Part shown: piece by piece, positions 15,797-23,801 of the stretch
How the letters are laid out: every line of letters begins with the position of its first letter
Position numbering within the stretch: position 1 is the first letter of the stretch
From: an uncultured Clostridia bacterium
GTDB lineage: Bacteria; Bacillota; Clostridia; Christensenellales; Borkfalkiaceae
Length of the DNA: 56,066 nt
Direction of reading: 5' to 3'
Assembly (NCBI GenBank): GCA_947631925.1
Contig: CANRNE010000014.1
Coordinates: forward strand, 1-56,066
Notes under the pieces: model-generated
Seen by the model: only the letters and a program-made list of their open reading frames with translations
The model's database searches: none
Told to the model about the DNA's origin: nothing
Position numbers and translations under genes: made by a program

Positions 15797-17341
15797 ATGA
15801 AAGAAACTGACATGCCCGAGGACGTAGAGCCCAAGGCGGAAGAGGCCGCGGCCGAGTCTTCGTTGCCCGCGCCCGAGGAACCGAAATATCGGGGATTTCT
15901 CGGCAAGGTGGACAACTTCTTCGGCATCACGAAGAGCGGGTCGGATTTCAAGCGGGAGACGGTTGCGGGTCTCACCACCTTCATGGCGATGGTCTACATC
16001 CTCATGGTGACTGCGGGGATGTTCGAAAAGACGGGCGTGAGCTACGGCGCCGCCTACATTGCGACGGCCATCGGGGCGGTCATCGGGACGATGATCATGG
16101 CGTTCCTCGCCAAGATGCCCCTCGCGCAGGCGTCGGGAATGGGCATCACCGCCTTCCTCGTGTACAATCTCCTCCTCAAGGGGACGGGGCTCACCTATGC
16201 GAACTGCATGGTGTTCACCCTCATCGACGGCGTCGTCTTCCTCATTCTGACCGTCACCGGTCTCCGCAAGAAGATTTTCGAGGCCATTCCCGCGGGGATT
16301 CGCCATGCCATTCCCGTCGGAATCGGGCTATTCATCGCCTTTATCGGCATGCAACAGGCGGGAGTCATCCTCAATGACGAGGGGACGCTCGTCAAGTTTG
16401 CCTCCTTTGACGTGCTCAGCGGCACCGCCCACTTCATGACCTTTGAAGAGGGCTCCGTCGGCGGCATGCTGCCCGCCCTCATCGCCATCTTCGGCGCACT
16501 CACCATCGCCGTCCTCTCCAAAAAGAACGTGAAGGGCGCCATCCTCTGGGGAATGCTCGGCTCCACCGCCCTCTTCTTCGCCGCGGCGGGCATCGCCTAT
16601 GCCTGCGGCTCCACGGGCGCCCATGCCTTCTTCGCATCCATCACCTTCAACTCCCCCTTTGCGGCGTTTGCGGACTGGGGAACGCAGTCGGTGGGACAGG
16701 TCTTTGCCTCGGGGTTTGACTTCTCGAATTTTTCGGGAAATGCGGGCGAACTCGCCCTGCTCATCTTCACCGCCGCCCTCTCGGTGTGCATGCTCGACAT
16801 GTTCGACACCATCGGCACCCTCTACGGGGCGTGCGTGCGGGGGAATCTTCTCGACGAGAAGGGCATGCCCATCCGCATGGAGCGCATGATGCTCGCCAAT
16901 GCCCTCGCGGCGTCCGCGGGCGCCATCATGGGAACCTCCACCGTGACGACGTGCGTGGAGAGCTCCTCGGGCGTTATGGCGGGCGGAAAGACGGGCTTTA
17001 CCGCCTTTGTCACGGGAATTTTGTTCCTATTTGCGATGTTCCTCTCCCCCATCGCCCAACTCATCCCGAGCTGTGCGACGGGCGCCGCCCTCATCTGGGT
17101 GGGTGTGCTCATGATGAACTCGGTCACCAAGGTAGACTGGTCGGACGCCGTTGACGCCATCGTGGCATTTCTCACTTTCATCGTCATGCTCCTCGGCTAC
17201 TCCATCTCCAAGGGCATCGGCGCGGGCATCATCGCGTACATCTTCTGCAAGGTCTGCACGGGGAAAATCAAGGAAATTCACATCGCGACGTGGATTATCG
17301 GCGCGCTCTTCCTCGCGACCTTCCTCCTGAGCGCCATGTAG
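15797..17341 (+). CDS. NCS2 family (AzgA/PbuG-type) guanine/hypoxanthine permease
   Basis: The start at 15797 follows AAAAGGGATACGAT. The 514-residue membrane protein has a hydrophilic N-terminus of about 55 residues and then the AzgA-type signatures GLTTFMAMVYILMV, KMPLAQASGMGITAFLVYN, EAIPAGIRHAIPVGIGLFIAFIG and MLDMFDTIGTLYGACV. Later it has GTSTVTTCVESSSGVMAGGKTGFTA, where the transport-motif glutamate lies, then the final helices with GYSISKGIGAGIIAY. Proton-coupled uptake of adenine, guanine or hypoxanthine is the family role; the exact purine cannot be read from sequence. It is monocistronic, with its own promoter and terminator. Confidence 0.92.
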   Translation: MKETDMPEDVEPKAEEAAAESSLPAPEEPKYRGFLGKVDNFFGITKSGSDFKRETVAGLTTFMAMVYILMVTAGMFEKTGVSYGAAYIATAIGAVIGTMIMAFLAKMPLAQASGMGITAFLVYNLLLKGTGLTYANCMVFTLIDGVVFLILTVTGLRKKIFEAIPAGIRHAIPVGIGLFIAFIGMQQAGVILNDEGTLVKFASFDVLSGTAHFMTFEEGSVGGMLPALIAIFGALTIAVLSKKNVKGAILWGMLGSTALFFAAAGIAYACGSTGAHAFFASITFNSPFAAFADWGTQSVGQVFASGFDFSNFSGNAGELALLIFTAALSVCMLDMFDTIGTLYGACVRGNLLDEKGMPIRMERMMLANALAASAGAIMGTSTVTTCVESSSGVMAGGKTGFTAFVTGILFLFAMFLSPIAQLIPSCATGAALIWVGVLMMNSVTKVDWSDAVDAIVAFLTFIVMLLGYSISKGIGAGIIAYIFCKVCTGKIKEIHIATWIIGALFLATFLLSAM

Positions 17342-17355
17342 CGCGATTGGAATCG

Positions 17356-17386
17356 AAAAAGGCGACGCATGTCGCCTTTTATTTTT
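17356..17386. terminator. Bidirectional terminator between the permease and ypeB
   Basis: AAAAAGGCGAC, GCAT, GTCGCCTTTT followed by ATTTTT. The stem has U-tracts on both strands and serves the two convergent genes. Confidence 0.85.
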
Positions 17387-19301
17387 ATCGGAGATAGCTG
17401 CCCTGCGCGCTCTCGCGGACGCGGAAGAGCTGCACTTCTTCGCCGCTCGCCGCATCGAGGTAGACGAGGTATTCCTCCTCCCCGTACTTGCAGGAGAACT
17501 CATAGGTGAGTACCTCTTCCTCCCCCACGGGAATGAGGGCGAGGTTGGAGGAGACTATCTCGAGGCTGTCGCTGAGATGCGCCTCCGCCTCCTTCTTTGT
17601 GAGACTTGCCGTGAGGGAGCGGTCTCTGTGGTTGAGAAGATAGCCGCTCGCGTCGAGCCCCACCACTCTGCCCTTCTCCTCGCACACGCGCACCCGAAGG
17701 ATTTCGGGATAGAGGCGCACGCCGTCCTCCACCGCGGTGTAGGTGAGGTTGGCAATCATGCCGCCGTCGGAGAGCCACACGGCCTCCGCCTCGTCGATGC
17801 CGAGGGTCGCAAGATATTCGCGGGCGATGGCGTCGCAGGTCGCAAGGTCGAAGTTCTTCGTCGCGCACTCCTCGTAGGTGTCGAAGAAGACGAGTTTGCC
17901 GCCGTTCTTGGAGATTTGGGCGAAGATTTCCAGCCCGTCCTCGGTGGAGAGGGTGAAGTTATAGCAGGAAATTTCCCGCGCCACCGTCTCGCCCGTGTAG
18001 CTCGCTTCGCGGACATGGTATGCCCCGAAGAGCTCCATGGCGCGCTGCTGTGCCTCTGCGGAGGAGATTTCCTCCATGGCCGCGAGCCGATTTTTCCCGA
18101 CGTTCCCCTCATCTATGAAGGGCGCCTCTTCGAGCTCGCCGATGGCCTTCCCCATCCCCGAGAGCTTTTCGCCGACCTCGCCGCCCTTGCCGTTGACAAA
18201 GGTGCGAAGCTGCCCTGCGTCGAGGTGGGTGATGAGCTCGTTGAGCTCGCGGTAGAGCGTTTCGTTGGTCTCATGCAGGGCGGAGAGGGAATGCCTCTCT
18301 TCCCCCGTGAGCGTGCCGCCCGCCGAAACCTTGGAGAGCAGTTCGCGCGAGAGGGTCGCCGTTCTGTTGACAAATCCCGAGATGTCCGTCCCCGTCACCG
18401 CGTCCACGGGAATCTTTTCGAGGGCGCTCTCCATGAGCGCGGCGTCCACCAAAAGGTTGGTGAGGAGCTGTTTTTGGGAATTCCCCGAGGAGATGCGCAG
18501 TTTCGCAAGGCTGTCGTCCATGTCCTCGCTGGCGGCGACCATCTCATAGAGGTTGGTGCGGTATCCGCTCTCTGCGGAGACCTGCATGTCGTTCATGCGG
18601 ATGGATTCCGCCGTGACGACGGTGCCGAGGGCAAGGCAGGCGACGCCGAGGGAGATGACCGCGGCAAGCCAGCCGCCGAACCCGGGGGCATGCTTTCTGC
18701 GCTCCGTCTTCTGCTCGCGCCTGTGCTTTCTGTCCTCCGCTCTGCGCACACGGGCGGCTTCACGCGCCTTGATTTTGCGCTCCCGCTCCCGTTCCTTGGC
18801 CTCGCGCCGCTTGACTTTGAGGGCGAGGCGCTCCTTCTTCTCCCGTGCGATGCGCTTCTGCCGCTCCGCCTTGGATTCGTTTCTGAGCATCTCCTTGCGG
18901 GCGGTCCGCTCGGCGCGCTTCTCGACGCGCCGCTCCTTGAGGTCGGCACGGCGCTGTTGGCGCTTTTCGATGCGCTCTGCCTTCTTGCGGGCGAGAAGTT
19001 CCTTGCGCTCGAGCTTCTTTTCGGCGATTTGCTGCCGCTTTTCGAGCTGTCTCTGACGGATTTTTGCGCGGTTTTCGAGTTTTTCCCGCTTGATATCCGC
19101 ACGGCGCTTCGCCTTTTCCTGCTTCTTGTCCGCGCGCGATTTCGCCGCCGCAACCCGCTTATTTGCCGCGGCGTGCTCCACCTTTACGGCTTTCGAAGAG
19201 GAAGTGCTCTTTTTCTTCGCGGGCTGCTTCGGTTGCTGCCGCGCGGTCTTTTCCACTTTTTCTGCCCCGCTCGATACATTCGTTCCGATTTCTTTCTTCA
19301 T
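17385..19301 (-). CDS. ypeB: Spore germination protein YpeB with a long basic N-terminal arm
   Basis: YpeB is needed for SleB to accumulate and work in spores. In this 638-residue product, residues 209-230 are a membrane segment (WLAAVISLGVACLALGTVV). The YpeB N-terminal domain follows (ESGYRTNLYEMVAASEDMDDSLAKLRISSGNSQKQLLTN) and then repeated PepSY-like modules to the C-terminus. Unlike the roughly 450-residue Bacillus protein, whose membrane segment is at the very start, about 205 residues precede the membrane here. They are extremely rich in Lys, Arg and Glu, with heptad-like charge alternation suggesting a long single alpha helix. The topology would put this arm on the cytoplasmic or spore-core side. 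The start uses AAGGAGGAG and lies 9 bp after sleB. Confidence 0.93.
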   Translation of the reverse strand: MKKEIGTNVSSGAEKVEKTARQQPKQPAKKKSTSSSKAVKVEHAAANKRVAAAKSRADKKQEKAKRRADIKREKLENRAKIRQRQLEKRQQIAEKKLERKELLARKKAERIEKRQQRRADLKERRVEKRAERTARKEMLRNESKAERQKRIAREKKERLALKVKRREAKERERERKIKAREAARVRRAEDRKHRREQKTERRKHAPGFGGWLAAVISLGVACLALGTVVTAESIRMNDMQVSAESGYRTNLYEMVAASEDMDDSLAKLRISSGNSQKQLLTNLLVDAALMESALEKIPVDAVTGTDISGFVNRTATLSRELLSKVSAGGTLTGEERHSLSALHETNETLYRELNELITHLDAGQLRTFVNGKGGEVGEKLSGMGKAIGELEEAPFIDEGNVGKNRLAAMEEISSAEAQQRAMELFGAYHVREASYTGETVAREISCYNFTLSTEDGLEIFAQISKNGGKLVFFDTYEECATKNFDLATCDAIAREYLATLGIDEAEAVWLSDGGMIANLTYTAVEDGVRLYPEILRVRVCEEKGRVVGLDASGYLLNHRDRSLTASLTKKEAEAHLSDSLEIVSSNLALIPVGEEEVLTYEFSCKYGEEEYLVYLDAASGEEVQLFRVRESAQGSYLR

Positions 19302-19310
19302 ATCTCCTCC

Positions 19311-20045
19311 TTATATGGCAAAGACGTGCTTGCCGATGACGGTCACCGTCTTGCGGTCGAAAATCCACGCGCTCGTCGCAACGGCGGGATTGTAGTAGTA
19401 GAGTGCGCCGTAGGTGGGGTCCCAACCGTTCATCGCATCGCGGGCGGCGTTGTACGCCGTCTGGTTGGGCTCGAGGTTAATCTGTCCGTCCGTCACCGCC
19501 GTGAATGCGCCCTTCTGATAGATGACGCCCGAGACGGTGTTGGGGAAGGAGGGACTCTTCACCCTGTTCATGATGACGGCGCCGATGGCAACCTGTCCCG
19601 TGTAGCTCTCCCCTCTCCCCTCGGCGTAGATGGCCTTGGCGAGAAGATAGAGGTCGGACGAGGTGTACTTGCTCCCGCCCGAGGACGAGGACGAGCCGCC
19701 GTTTAAGACGTTGTAGGAAGCCGTCATGCCGAGCGCCTTGTAAGTAGCCTTCCCGACAATGCCGTCCGCCGTGAGGCCGTTCTTCTTCTGAAAGGCGATG
19801 ACCGCCGCCTTGGTGCCCGAACCGAAGATGCCGTCCACCGCGCCCGAATAATATCCCCAGTTTTTGAGCCTGCGCTGGACTTCCTTGACTTCGGAGCCGC
19901 GGCTACCCTGCCGCAGGACCGCAGCTTCCACGGCGACCGCAGCAACTTCCCGAGTCCCTGCCGAAGTCGCGACGGCTGCGCCCGTTCCCGCCGCAAAACA
20001 GGCTGCCGAGAGCGCAATCGCCGCTGCCAAATAAATCTTTTTCAT
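19311..20045 (-). CDS. sleB: Spore cortex-lytic enzyme SleB
   Basis: SleB is a lytic transglycosylase that attacks muramic-lactam cortex peptidoglycan on germination. The 244-residue product has a signal peptide ([20 protein letters not shown]), a peptidoglycan-binding domain at about 45-105 ([40 protein letters not shown]), a Ser/Gly linker, and the hydrolase domain at about 130-244 with the catalytic Glu region [21 protein letters not shown] and FCxP-like repeats ([15 protein letters not shown]). The start follows GGAGGAATTT. Pairing with ypeB 9 bp downstream is the standard arrangement and supports both calls. Confidence 0.95.
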   Translation of the reverse strand: MKKIYLAAAIALSAACFAAGTGAAVATSAGTREVAAVAVEAAVLRQGSRGSEVKEVQRRLKNWGYYSGAVDGIFGSGTKAAVIAFQKKNGLTADGIVGKATYKALGMTASYNVLNGGSSSSSGGSKYTSSDLYLLAKAIYAEGRGESYTGQVAIGAVIMNRVKSPSFPNTVSGVIYQKGAFTAVTDGQINLEPNQTAYNAARDAMNGWDPTYGALYYYNPAVATSAWIFDRKTVTVIGKHVFAI

Positions 20046-20061
20046 AAATTCCTCCTACGCA

Positions 20062-20092
20062 CAATGTGCGCAAGAGAAATTTTTTTTATGCA
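20062..20092 (-). promoter_or_regulatory. Possible sigma-G promoter of sleB-ypeB
   Basis: TGCATA (20087-20092), an 18-bp spacer and CACATTG (20062-20068) on the minus strand partly fit the forespore sigma-G consensus. The -35 matches well and the -10 only in part. The -10 lies in a CGCACAATGTGCG palindrome. Confidence 0.35.
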
Positions 20093-20142
20093 AACCGAAA
20101 AGGACGAGAACTTATCTTCCCGCCCTTCTCGCTTATGAGTAC

Positions 20143-21306
20143 TTATTTGTTACCCTTTGCCCGATTGTGCGTGGCGCACAGCATCGTGCAGTTGCCGATA
20201 TCCGTTGCACCGCCCCGGCTCCATGCCGTAACATGGTCCGCGTCCATCTCTTTTAATTTGTAGATACGGCGTTGGTTGCTGTCGCGCCCCAGTGCGCAGA
20301 GCGGACAATTCGAGATGCCCTTCTCCTTCGCTTCCGCCGTCTGCCGTTCATAGACGACCTGTTTTGTGCGGTCATCGAAGACGCGTATTTCAAGGAGTTT
20401 GGTATCGACGCATCCGCCCAAAATATATTCGAAGATGCCCTTGGGGTTTCCGACGGAGAAGTCGGCAAAAAGTTTCGACACCTTTTCGTGTACATCGTTC
20501 GGGTCGTATGCGTTTGCGTGGAACCGCTCATAGAGCTCTCCCCAGTTCAGTCCGCGCATCTGCGGCTTCACATCGAGAAAGACGCTCGAAACCCAATCGA
20601 TTACGCTATTGAAATACGTCTTTAATTCGTTGATATCGGTATCGTATCTGTGGCGCCCCATGTAATCGTCGATGTTGCCCTTGCTCACCCACATGAGTGC
20701 GGTGCGCAAAAAATCCTGCCGCTTGACGTCTCCGCCGATATACGCCGACCACTTTTGAATATTTGCATTTTGGCTGTTGGAAAATTCCGCCTTTGCGAGC
20801 GTGACGAACGGGCCCGAGAAGATGGCATTCAGAAGTTCCTGATCGTTGAGGGGGACGCCCGCGATATTGATTGTGCGGAACCATTCTTTGATTTCGCTCT
20901 CCGTGCCGCTGCATTCATAAATTGTCAGCTTCGTATCAAGAATTTTGCGCTGTAAATCCTCTGCCAAGCCGCGGAAGTATCGCTGTATCCCCCTGTCGTC
21001 CGAGATGGGGAATTTCATCGTCAGAAAGCGGCCGATGCTCGTGATGCGCTGCTGCCCGTCGAGAATTTCGAACTTATCCTCTGCAACCTTGGTAAAATAG
21101 ATGAGCCCAATCGGATAGCCTTTGAGCAGCGATTGGATGACGGCAACGTCTTTTTTGCCGTCCGCGTAAATATAGTTGCGCTGGTATTCGGGCTGGATGA
21201 CAAGTTTCCCCGCGAGCCCGAACAGCCCTTTGCCCTCATATTCGTTGTACACAAAGCCCTCGCACACCTTCTCGACGGTGAGGTCGATATTCAACCGCGT
21301 TATCAT
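20143..21306 (-). CDS. DUF262-HNH nuclease (GmrSD/SspE-like defence protein)
   Basis: The start at 21306 is the ATG in ATGA overlapping the methylase stop and follows AAGGAGGACGAACCA. The 387-residue protein has an N-terminal DUF262 (ParB-like nucleotide-using) domain with PEYQRNYIY and [16 protein letters not shown]. Its C-terminal HNH domain has [25 protein letters not shown] and [11 protein letters not shown]. Proteins with this pair of domains include the GmrSD type IV restriction enzymes and SspE, which act on modified or unmodified phage DNA. Coupling to an adenine methylase suggests the partner methylation protects the host. Base composition is more AT-rich than in the neighbours, consistent with horizontal acquisition. 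Confidence 0.88.
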   Translation of the reverse strand: MITRLNIDLTVEKVCEGFVYNEYEGKGLFGLAGKLVIQPEYQRNYIYADGKKDVAVIQSLLKGYPIGLIYFTKVAEDKFEILDGQQRITSIGRFLTMKFPISDDRGIQRYFRGLAEDLQRKILDTKLTIYECSGTESEIKEWFRTINIAGVPLNDQELLNAIFSGPFVTLAKAEFSNSQNANIQKWSAYIGGDVKRQDFLRTALMWVSKGNIDDYMGRHRYDTDINELKTYFNSVIDWVSSVFLDVKPQMRGLNWGELYERFHANAYDPNDVHEKVSKLFADFSVGNPKGIFEYILGGCVDTKLLEIRVFDDRTKQVVYERQTAEAKEKGISNCPLCALGRDSNQRRIYKLKEMDADHVTAWSRGGATDIGNCTMLCATHNRAKGNK

Positions 21307-22415
21307 TGGTTCGTCCTCCTTTTGATTAAAATTCTGCCGTAGGGACAAGCGTGCGTTCCGTCAACGGTGAAAGATAAATCGGTTCGCCCCCGATAATTTT
21401 TCCCTATCCCCAATTCTTTTGCGCTGTCTCCTGTTCCTATCCCCAAGATTACAAATTGTTCGGGATTATATCGGTCTAAAAAAGTGGACGGCACGCCCAT
21501 AATCCCATTATAATCTGCCGGAATTGCGTCGATATACGGCACATCAATTGCATCAAAATTGTCATAATGAAGATATCCGCCCCGTGCCACAATATCCGAA
21601 TGCCTGCTGTACCGCAAATTGTCCGCCATGGTCATGAGCTCCAACGGCTGGTGCCTGCGGCCGTGGTCGAGGTTGGTATACCATGTGCAGTTGCGGAACT
21701 TTACCAGCTTTGTCACAGGGTCATAAACGCCGTCGGCATAATCGTTTTTTGCCCCCTCCGGAATTCCGAAGAAGGCATTGCCGTCCTGAAAGCCGCGCCC
21801 CTTCCATATTTTGTTGTCCTTTATCAGGGGAAAAATCTCTTTGTAGGTCGCCATCCCGATTTGCCCGATAATCAGGAATTTTTTGTTTGCCTCCAAAATC
21901 CACGCAACAAAATCCCGAAACAGCGAGAAGGGCGGATTTGTGACGATGAGGTCCGCCTCGTCGCGCAGTCTTTTGACTTCTTCCGATTGAAAATCGCCCG
22001 TCCCGTCCAAATACGACCATTCCAAATCGTCAAAGTCGATGTTTCCCGAGCGGTCGGCGTCCCTTGTCAGGGTGAAAATTTTCCCCTTCGTGACGGCTTT
22101 CTCCGCATCGTACTGCGGGAACGCGGTTTCAAATAGGGACATCTGATGAAATTTTTCGTACTTTTCTCGCTTCGATTCGATTGAATAGCTCGTGCTGATG
22201 AGCTTTTTCAGCCCGAGATTTTCGAAGTTCTGGGCGAAAAACTTCGTAAAGTTGCTCCACTCCGGGTCGTCGCAGGGGCACAGAACGACTTTGTCACGGA
22301 ATGTGTCGGGGTCATACTCCAAATAGGCGTTGATTTCCCGTTGGATATCGTCGAATTGCGTATAGAATTCGTCGTTTTGCTGTTTCTTCGCATTCAATAA
22401 CGCATCGTTTGCCAT
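21303..22415 (-). CDS. EcoRI-type adenine-specific DNA methyltransferase
   Basis: The 370-residue protein matches the EcoRI methylase family: [43 protein letters not shown] at its N-terminus, then the catalytic NPPF of [16 protein letters not shown] near residue 160, and [18 protein letters not shown]. EcoRI methylase makes N6-methyladenine in a short palindrome; the recognition site cannot be read from sequence. The gene begins in the AT-rich region opposite the Xre gene and overlaps the nuclease by 4 nt. Together they look like a restriction-modification pair whose nuclease is not the usual type II enzyme. Confidence 0.9.
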   Translation of the reverse strand: MANDALLNAKKQQNDEFYTQFDDIQREINAYLEYDPDTFRDKVVLCPCDDPEWSNFTKFFAQNFENLGLKKLISTSYSIESKREKYEKFHQMSLFETAFPQYDAEKAVTKGKIFTLTRDADRSGNIDFDDLEWSYLDGTGDFQSEEVKRLRDEADLIVTNPPFSLFRDFVAWILEANKKFLIIGQIGMATYKEIFPLIKDNKIWKGRGFQDGNAFFGIPEGAKNDYADGVYDPVTKLVKFRNCTWYTNLDHGRRHQPLELMTMADNLRYSRHSDIVARGGYLHYDNFDAIDVPYIDAIPADYNGIMGVPSTFLDRYNPEQFVILGIGTGDSAKELGIGKNYRGRTDLSFTVDGTHACPYGRILIKRRTNQ

Positions 22416-22434
22416 TTTTTACCGCCATTTAGTC

Positions 22435-22533
22435 CTATAGATATGAATATTGTAACACTATAAAACTAAAAAAGCAATCCTATAAAACTACATATTTTGA
22501 AAAAGGCGCGTAAAATTATATTTATAACACTAA
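22435..22533. promoter_or_regulatory. Phased direct repeats, likely operators of the Xre controller
   Basis: CTATAAAACTA occurs exactly at 22458-22468 and 22480-22490, 22 bp apart. A 9-of-11 match (TTATAACACTA) lies at 22523-22533, and a weaker match (CTATAGATATG) at 22435. The spacings of about 22 and 43 bp keep the copies near one face of the helix. Copy one lies between the -10 and -35 of the methylase promoter, and copy three ends 12 bp before the Xre start codon. Confidence 0.65.
22449..22477 (-). promoter_or_regulatory. Promoter of the methylase-nuclease operon
   Basis: TTGCTT (22472-22477), a 17-bp spacer and TACAAT (22449-22454) on the minus strand, overlapped by the direct repeats. 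Confidence 0.65.
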
Positions 22534-22545
22534 TTGCGAGGAAAT

Positions 22546-22827
22546 ATGGAAGTCGGGGCACGAATCAGGGAACTGCGCGAGCGGGCAGGGTTCACACAGA
22601 ATAAGTTGGCGGAATGGGCAGGCGTATCGCAGACGCATTTGCGGCGGGTCGAGCTCGGACAGCAGGATATCACCGTCGGGCATTTGCAGCTCGTATGCGA
22701 CGCGCTCGGCATCTCCTTAAAGGATTTCTTCAACATCAGCGACGACAAGGAAGAGATTTCCGTTGCGATGTCGAACTTAACGCCCCGTCAAAAAAGCCTT
22801 TTGATTGAATTTTTGAAAAGTCTGTAA
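22546..22827 (+). CDS. Xre/Cro-type helix-turn-helix regulator, probable controller protein
   Basis: The start at 22546 follows GCGAGGAAAT. The 93-residue product is a single HTH_3 domain (RIRELRERAGFTQNKLAEWAGVSQTHLRRVELGQQDITVGHLQLVCDALGI, in part) with a short C-terminal helix (LTPRQKSLLIEFLKSL). Its size and position, divergent from the restriction-modification operon, match controller (C) proteins that delay restriction until methylation is complete. It would bind the direct repeats in the shared intergenic region; this is inferred, not seen. Confidence 0.85.
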   Translation: MEVGARIRELRERAGFTQNKLAEWAGVSQTHLRRVELGQQDITVGHLQLVCDALGISLKDFFNISDDKEEISVAMSNLTPRQKSLLIEFLKSL

Positions 22828-22830
22828 CAA

Positions 22831-22863
22831 GAAAGCGGGCCCGAAGAGATCGGGGCCGCTTTC
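22831..22863 (+). terminator. Terminator after the Xre gene
   Basis: GAAAGCGG and CCGCTTTC flank an inner GGGCCCGA/TCGGGGC stem and are followed by TTC. The hairpin is long, but the U-tract is short. Confidence 0.65.
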
Positions 22864-22870
22864 TTCATAA

Positions 22871-22908
22871 AAAGACGAAAAAGCGGCGCCGAAAGGTCGG
22901 AGCCGCTT
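22871..22908 (-). terminator. Terminator of the EFR1 ferredoxin operon
   Basis: On the minus strand AAGCGGC-TCCGA and TCGG-C-GCCGCTT pair around CCTT and are followed by TTTCGTCTTTTT, 18 bp past the stop. Confidence 0.8.
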
Positions 22909-22925
22909 GGGGGAAGTAAATTTTG

Positions 22926-23801
22926 TTATTCGTGCTTTTCGGGGGAAGGAGCTTCCTTTGCGTCCTGTTCCGCCTCGTGGAAGTAGCGGAGATACATCTT
23001 GCGCAGATAGCGGCAGACCTCGTCGTCCGTTGCGGATTCCCCCTCGAAGGAGTACTGTCCGTTGACCCGCCAGAGGTTGAGCAGGGAGATGCGGACCGCA
23101 TCTTCGGGGCAGGAGAAGGCGCACGCCATGCACCCCACGCAGTGCCCGCCGAACTTGGGCACGCCGTTCTTCATCGTAATATTCGCGCGCGGGCAGGCGG
23201 ACACGCAGGCGGCACAGCCGACGCATTTCTTCTTGTCGATGTGGAAACCCCTGCCGAGGACGGGCATGGCGGGGTGTTCGATTCTCACGACCGCGGCCGC
23301 CGTTCTGCGGACGGGGCCCACCTTGCGGAGTTTGCTCCCGCCGTCGTGGGCGAGGAGGGCGTCGCGCGGAATTTGCATCTTTGCCGCCTCCCACATGCGC
23401 TTCGCCATCTTGTCCGAGTGGCGGAAGATGATGTTGTAGGGCATGACATAGGCGAATTCCCCGCGCACGTCGTAGCCCTTCTTCTTCAGGATGCGCTTGG
23501 GGGAGATGCCCGAGGCGTCGTTGAGTTTGGACGGCTCGCCCGAGGTGCGCAAGAGGTAGACGGGGACGCTCCCCGCGGGGAGTTTTTTGAGGAAGGTGAG
23601 CACGGGCTTGGGCGCGTTGAAGGCGTGGACGGGGTAGCCCACGATAATCTTATCGAAGCCCTCGGTCGCGGGCATGGGTACGTCGTCGCGAATCATGACG
23701 ACTTCCGTTTCCTCGCCGAGCTCATGGAGCGCATCTGCAAAATACAGTCCCGCGCGCTTGGTGTTTCCCGTCCCCGAGAAGATGCAAAAGAGCGTCTTCA
23801 T
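22926..23801 (-). CDS. EFR1 family ferrodoxin (flavodoxin fold plus 2x[4Fe-4S])
   Basis: The 291-residue protein has an N-terminal flavodoxin-like domain with the FMN phosphate loop FSGTGNTKRAG and GYPVHAFNAP. Its C-terminal bacterial ferredoxin domain has two Cys clusters, CVGCAACVSACP and CVGCMACAFSCP, at about 195-235. It should be a cytoplasmic electron carrier; partner enzymes are not identified by sequence. Its ATG overlaps the end of the upstream epimerase gene by 4 nt, so the two are translated together. Confidence 0.92.
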   Translation of the reverse strand: MKTLFCIFSGTGNTKRAGLYFADALHELGEETEVVMIRDDVPMPATEGFDKIIVGYPVHAFNAPKPVLTFLKKLPAGSVPVYLLRTSGEPSKLNDASGISPKRILKKKGYDVRGEFAYVMPYNIIFRHSDKMAKRMWEAAKMQIPRDALLAHDGGSKLRKVGPVRRTAAAVVRIEHPAMPVLGRGFHIDKKKCVGCAACVSACPRANITMKNGVPKFGGHCVGCMACAFSCPEDAVRISLLNLWRVNGQYSFEGESATDDEVCRYLRKMYLRYFHEAEQDAKEAPSPEKHE

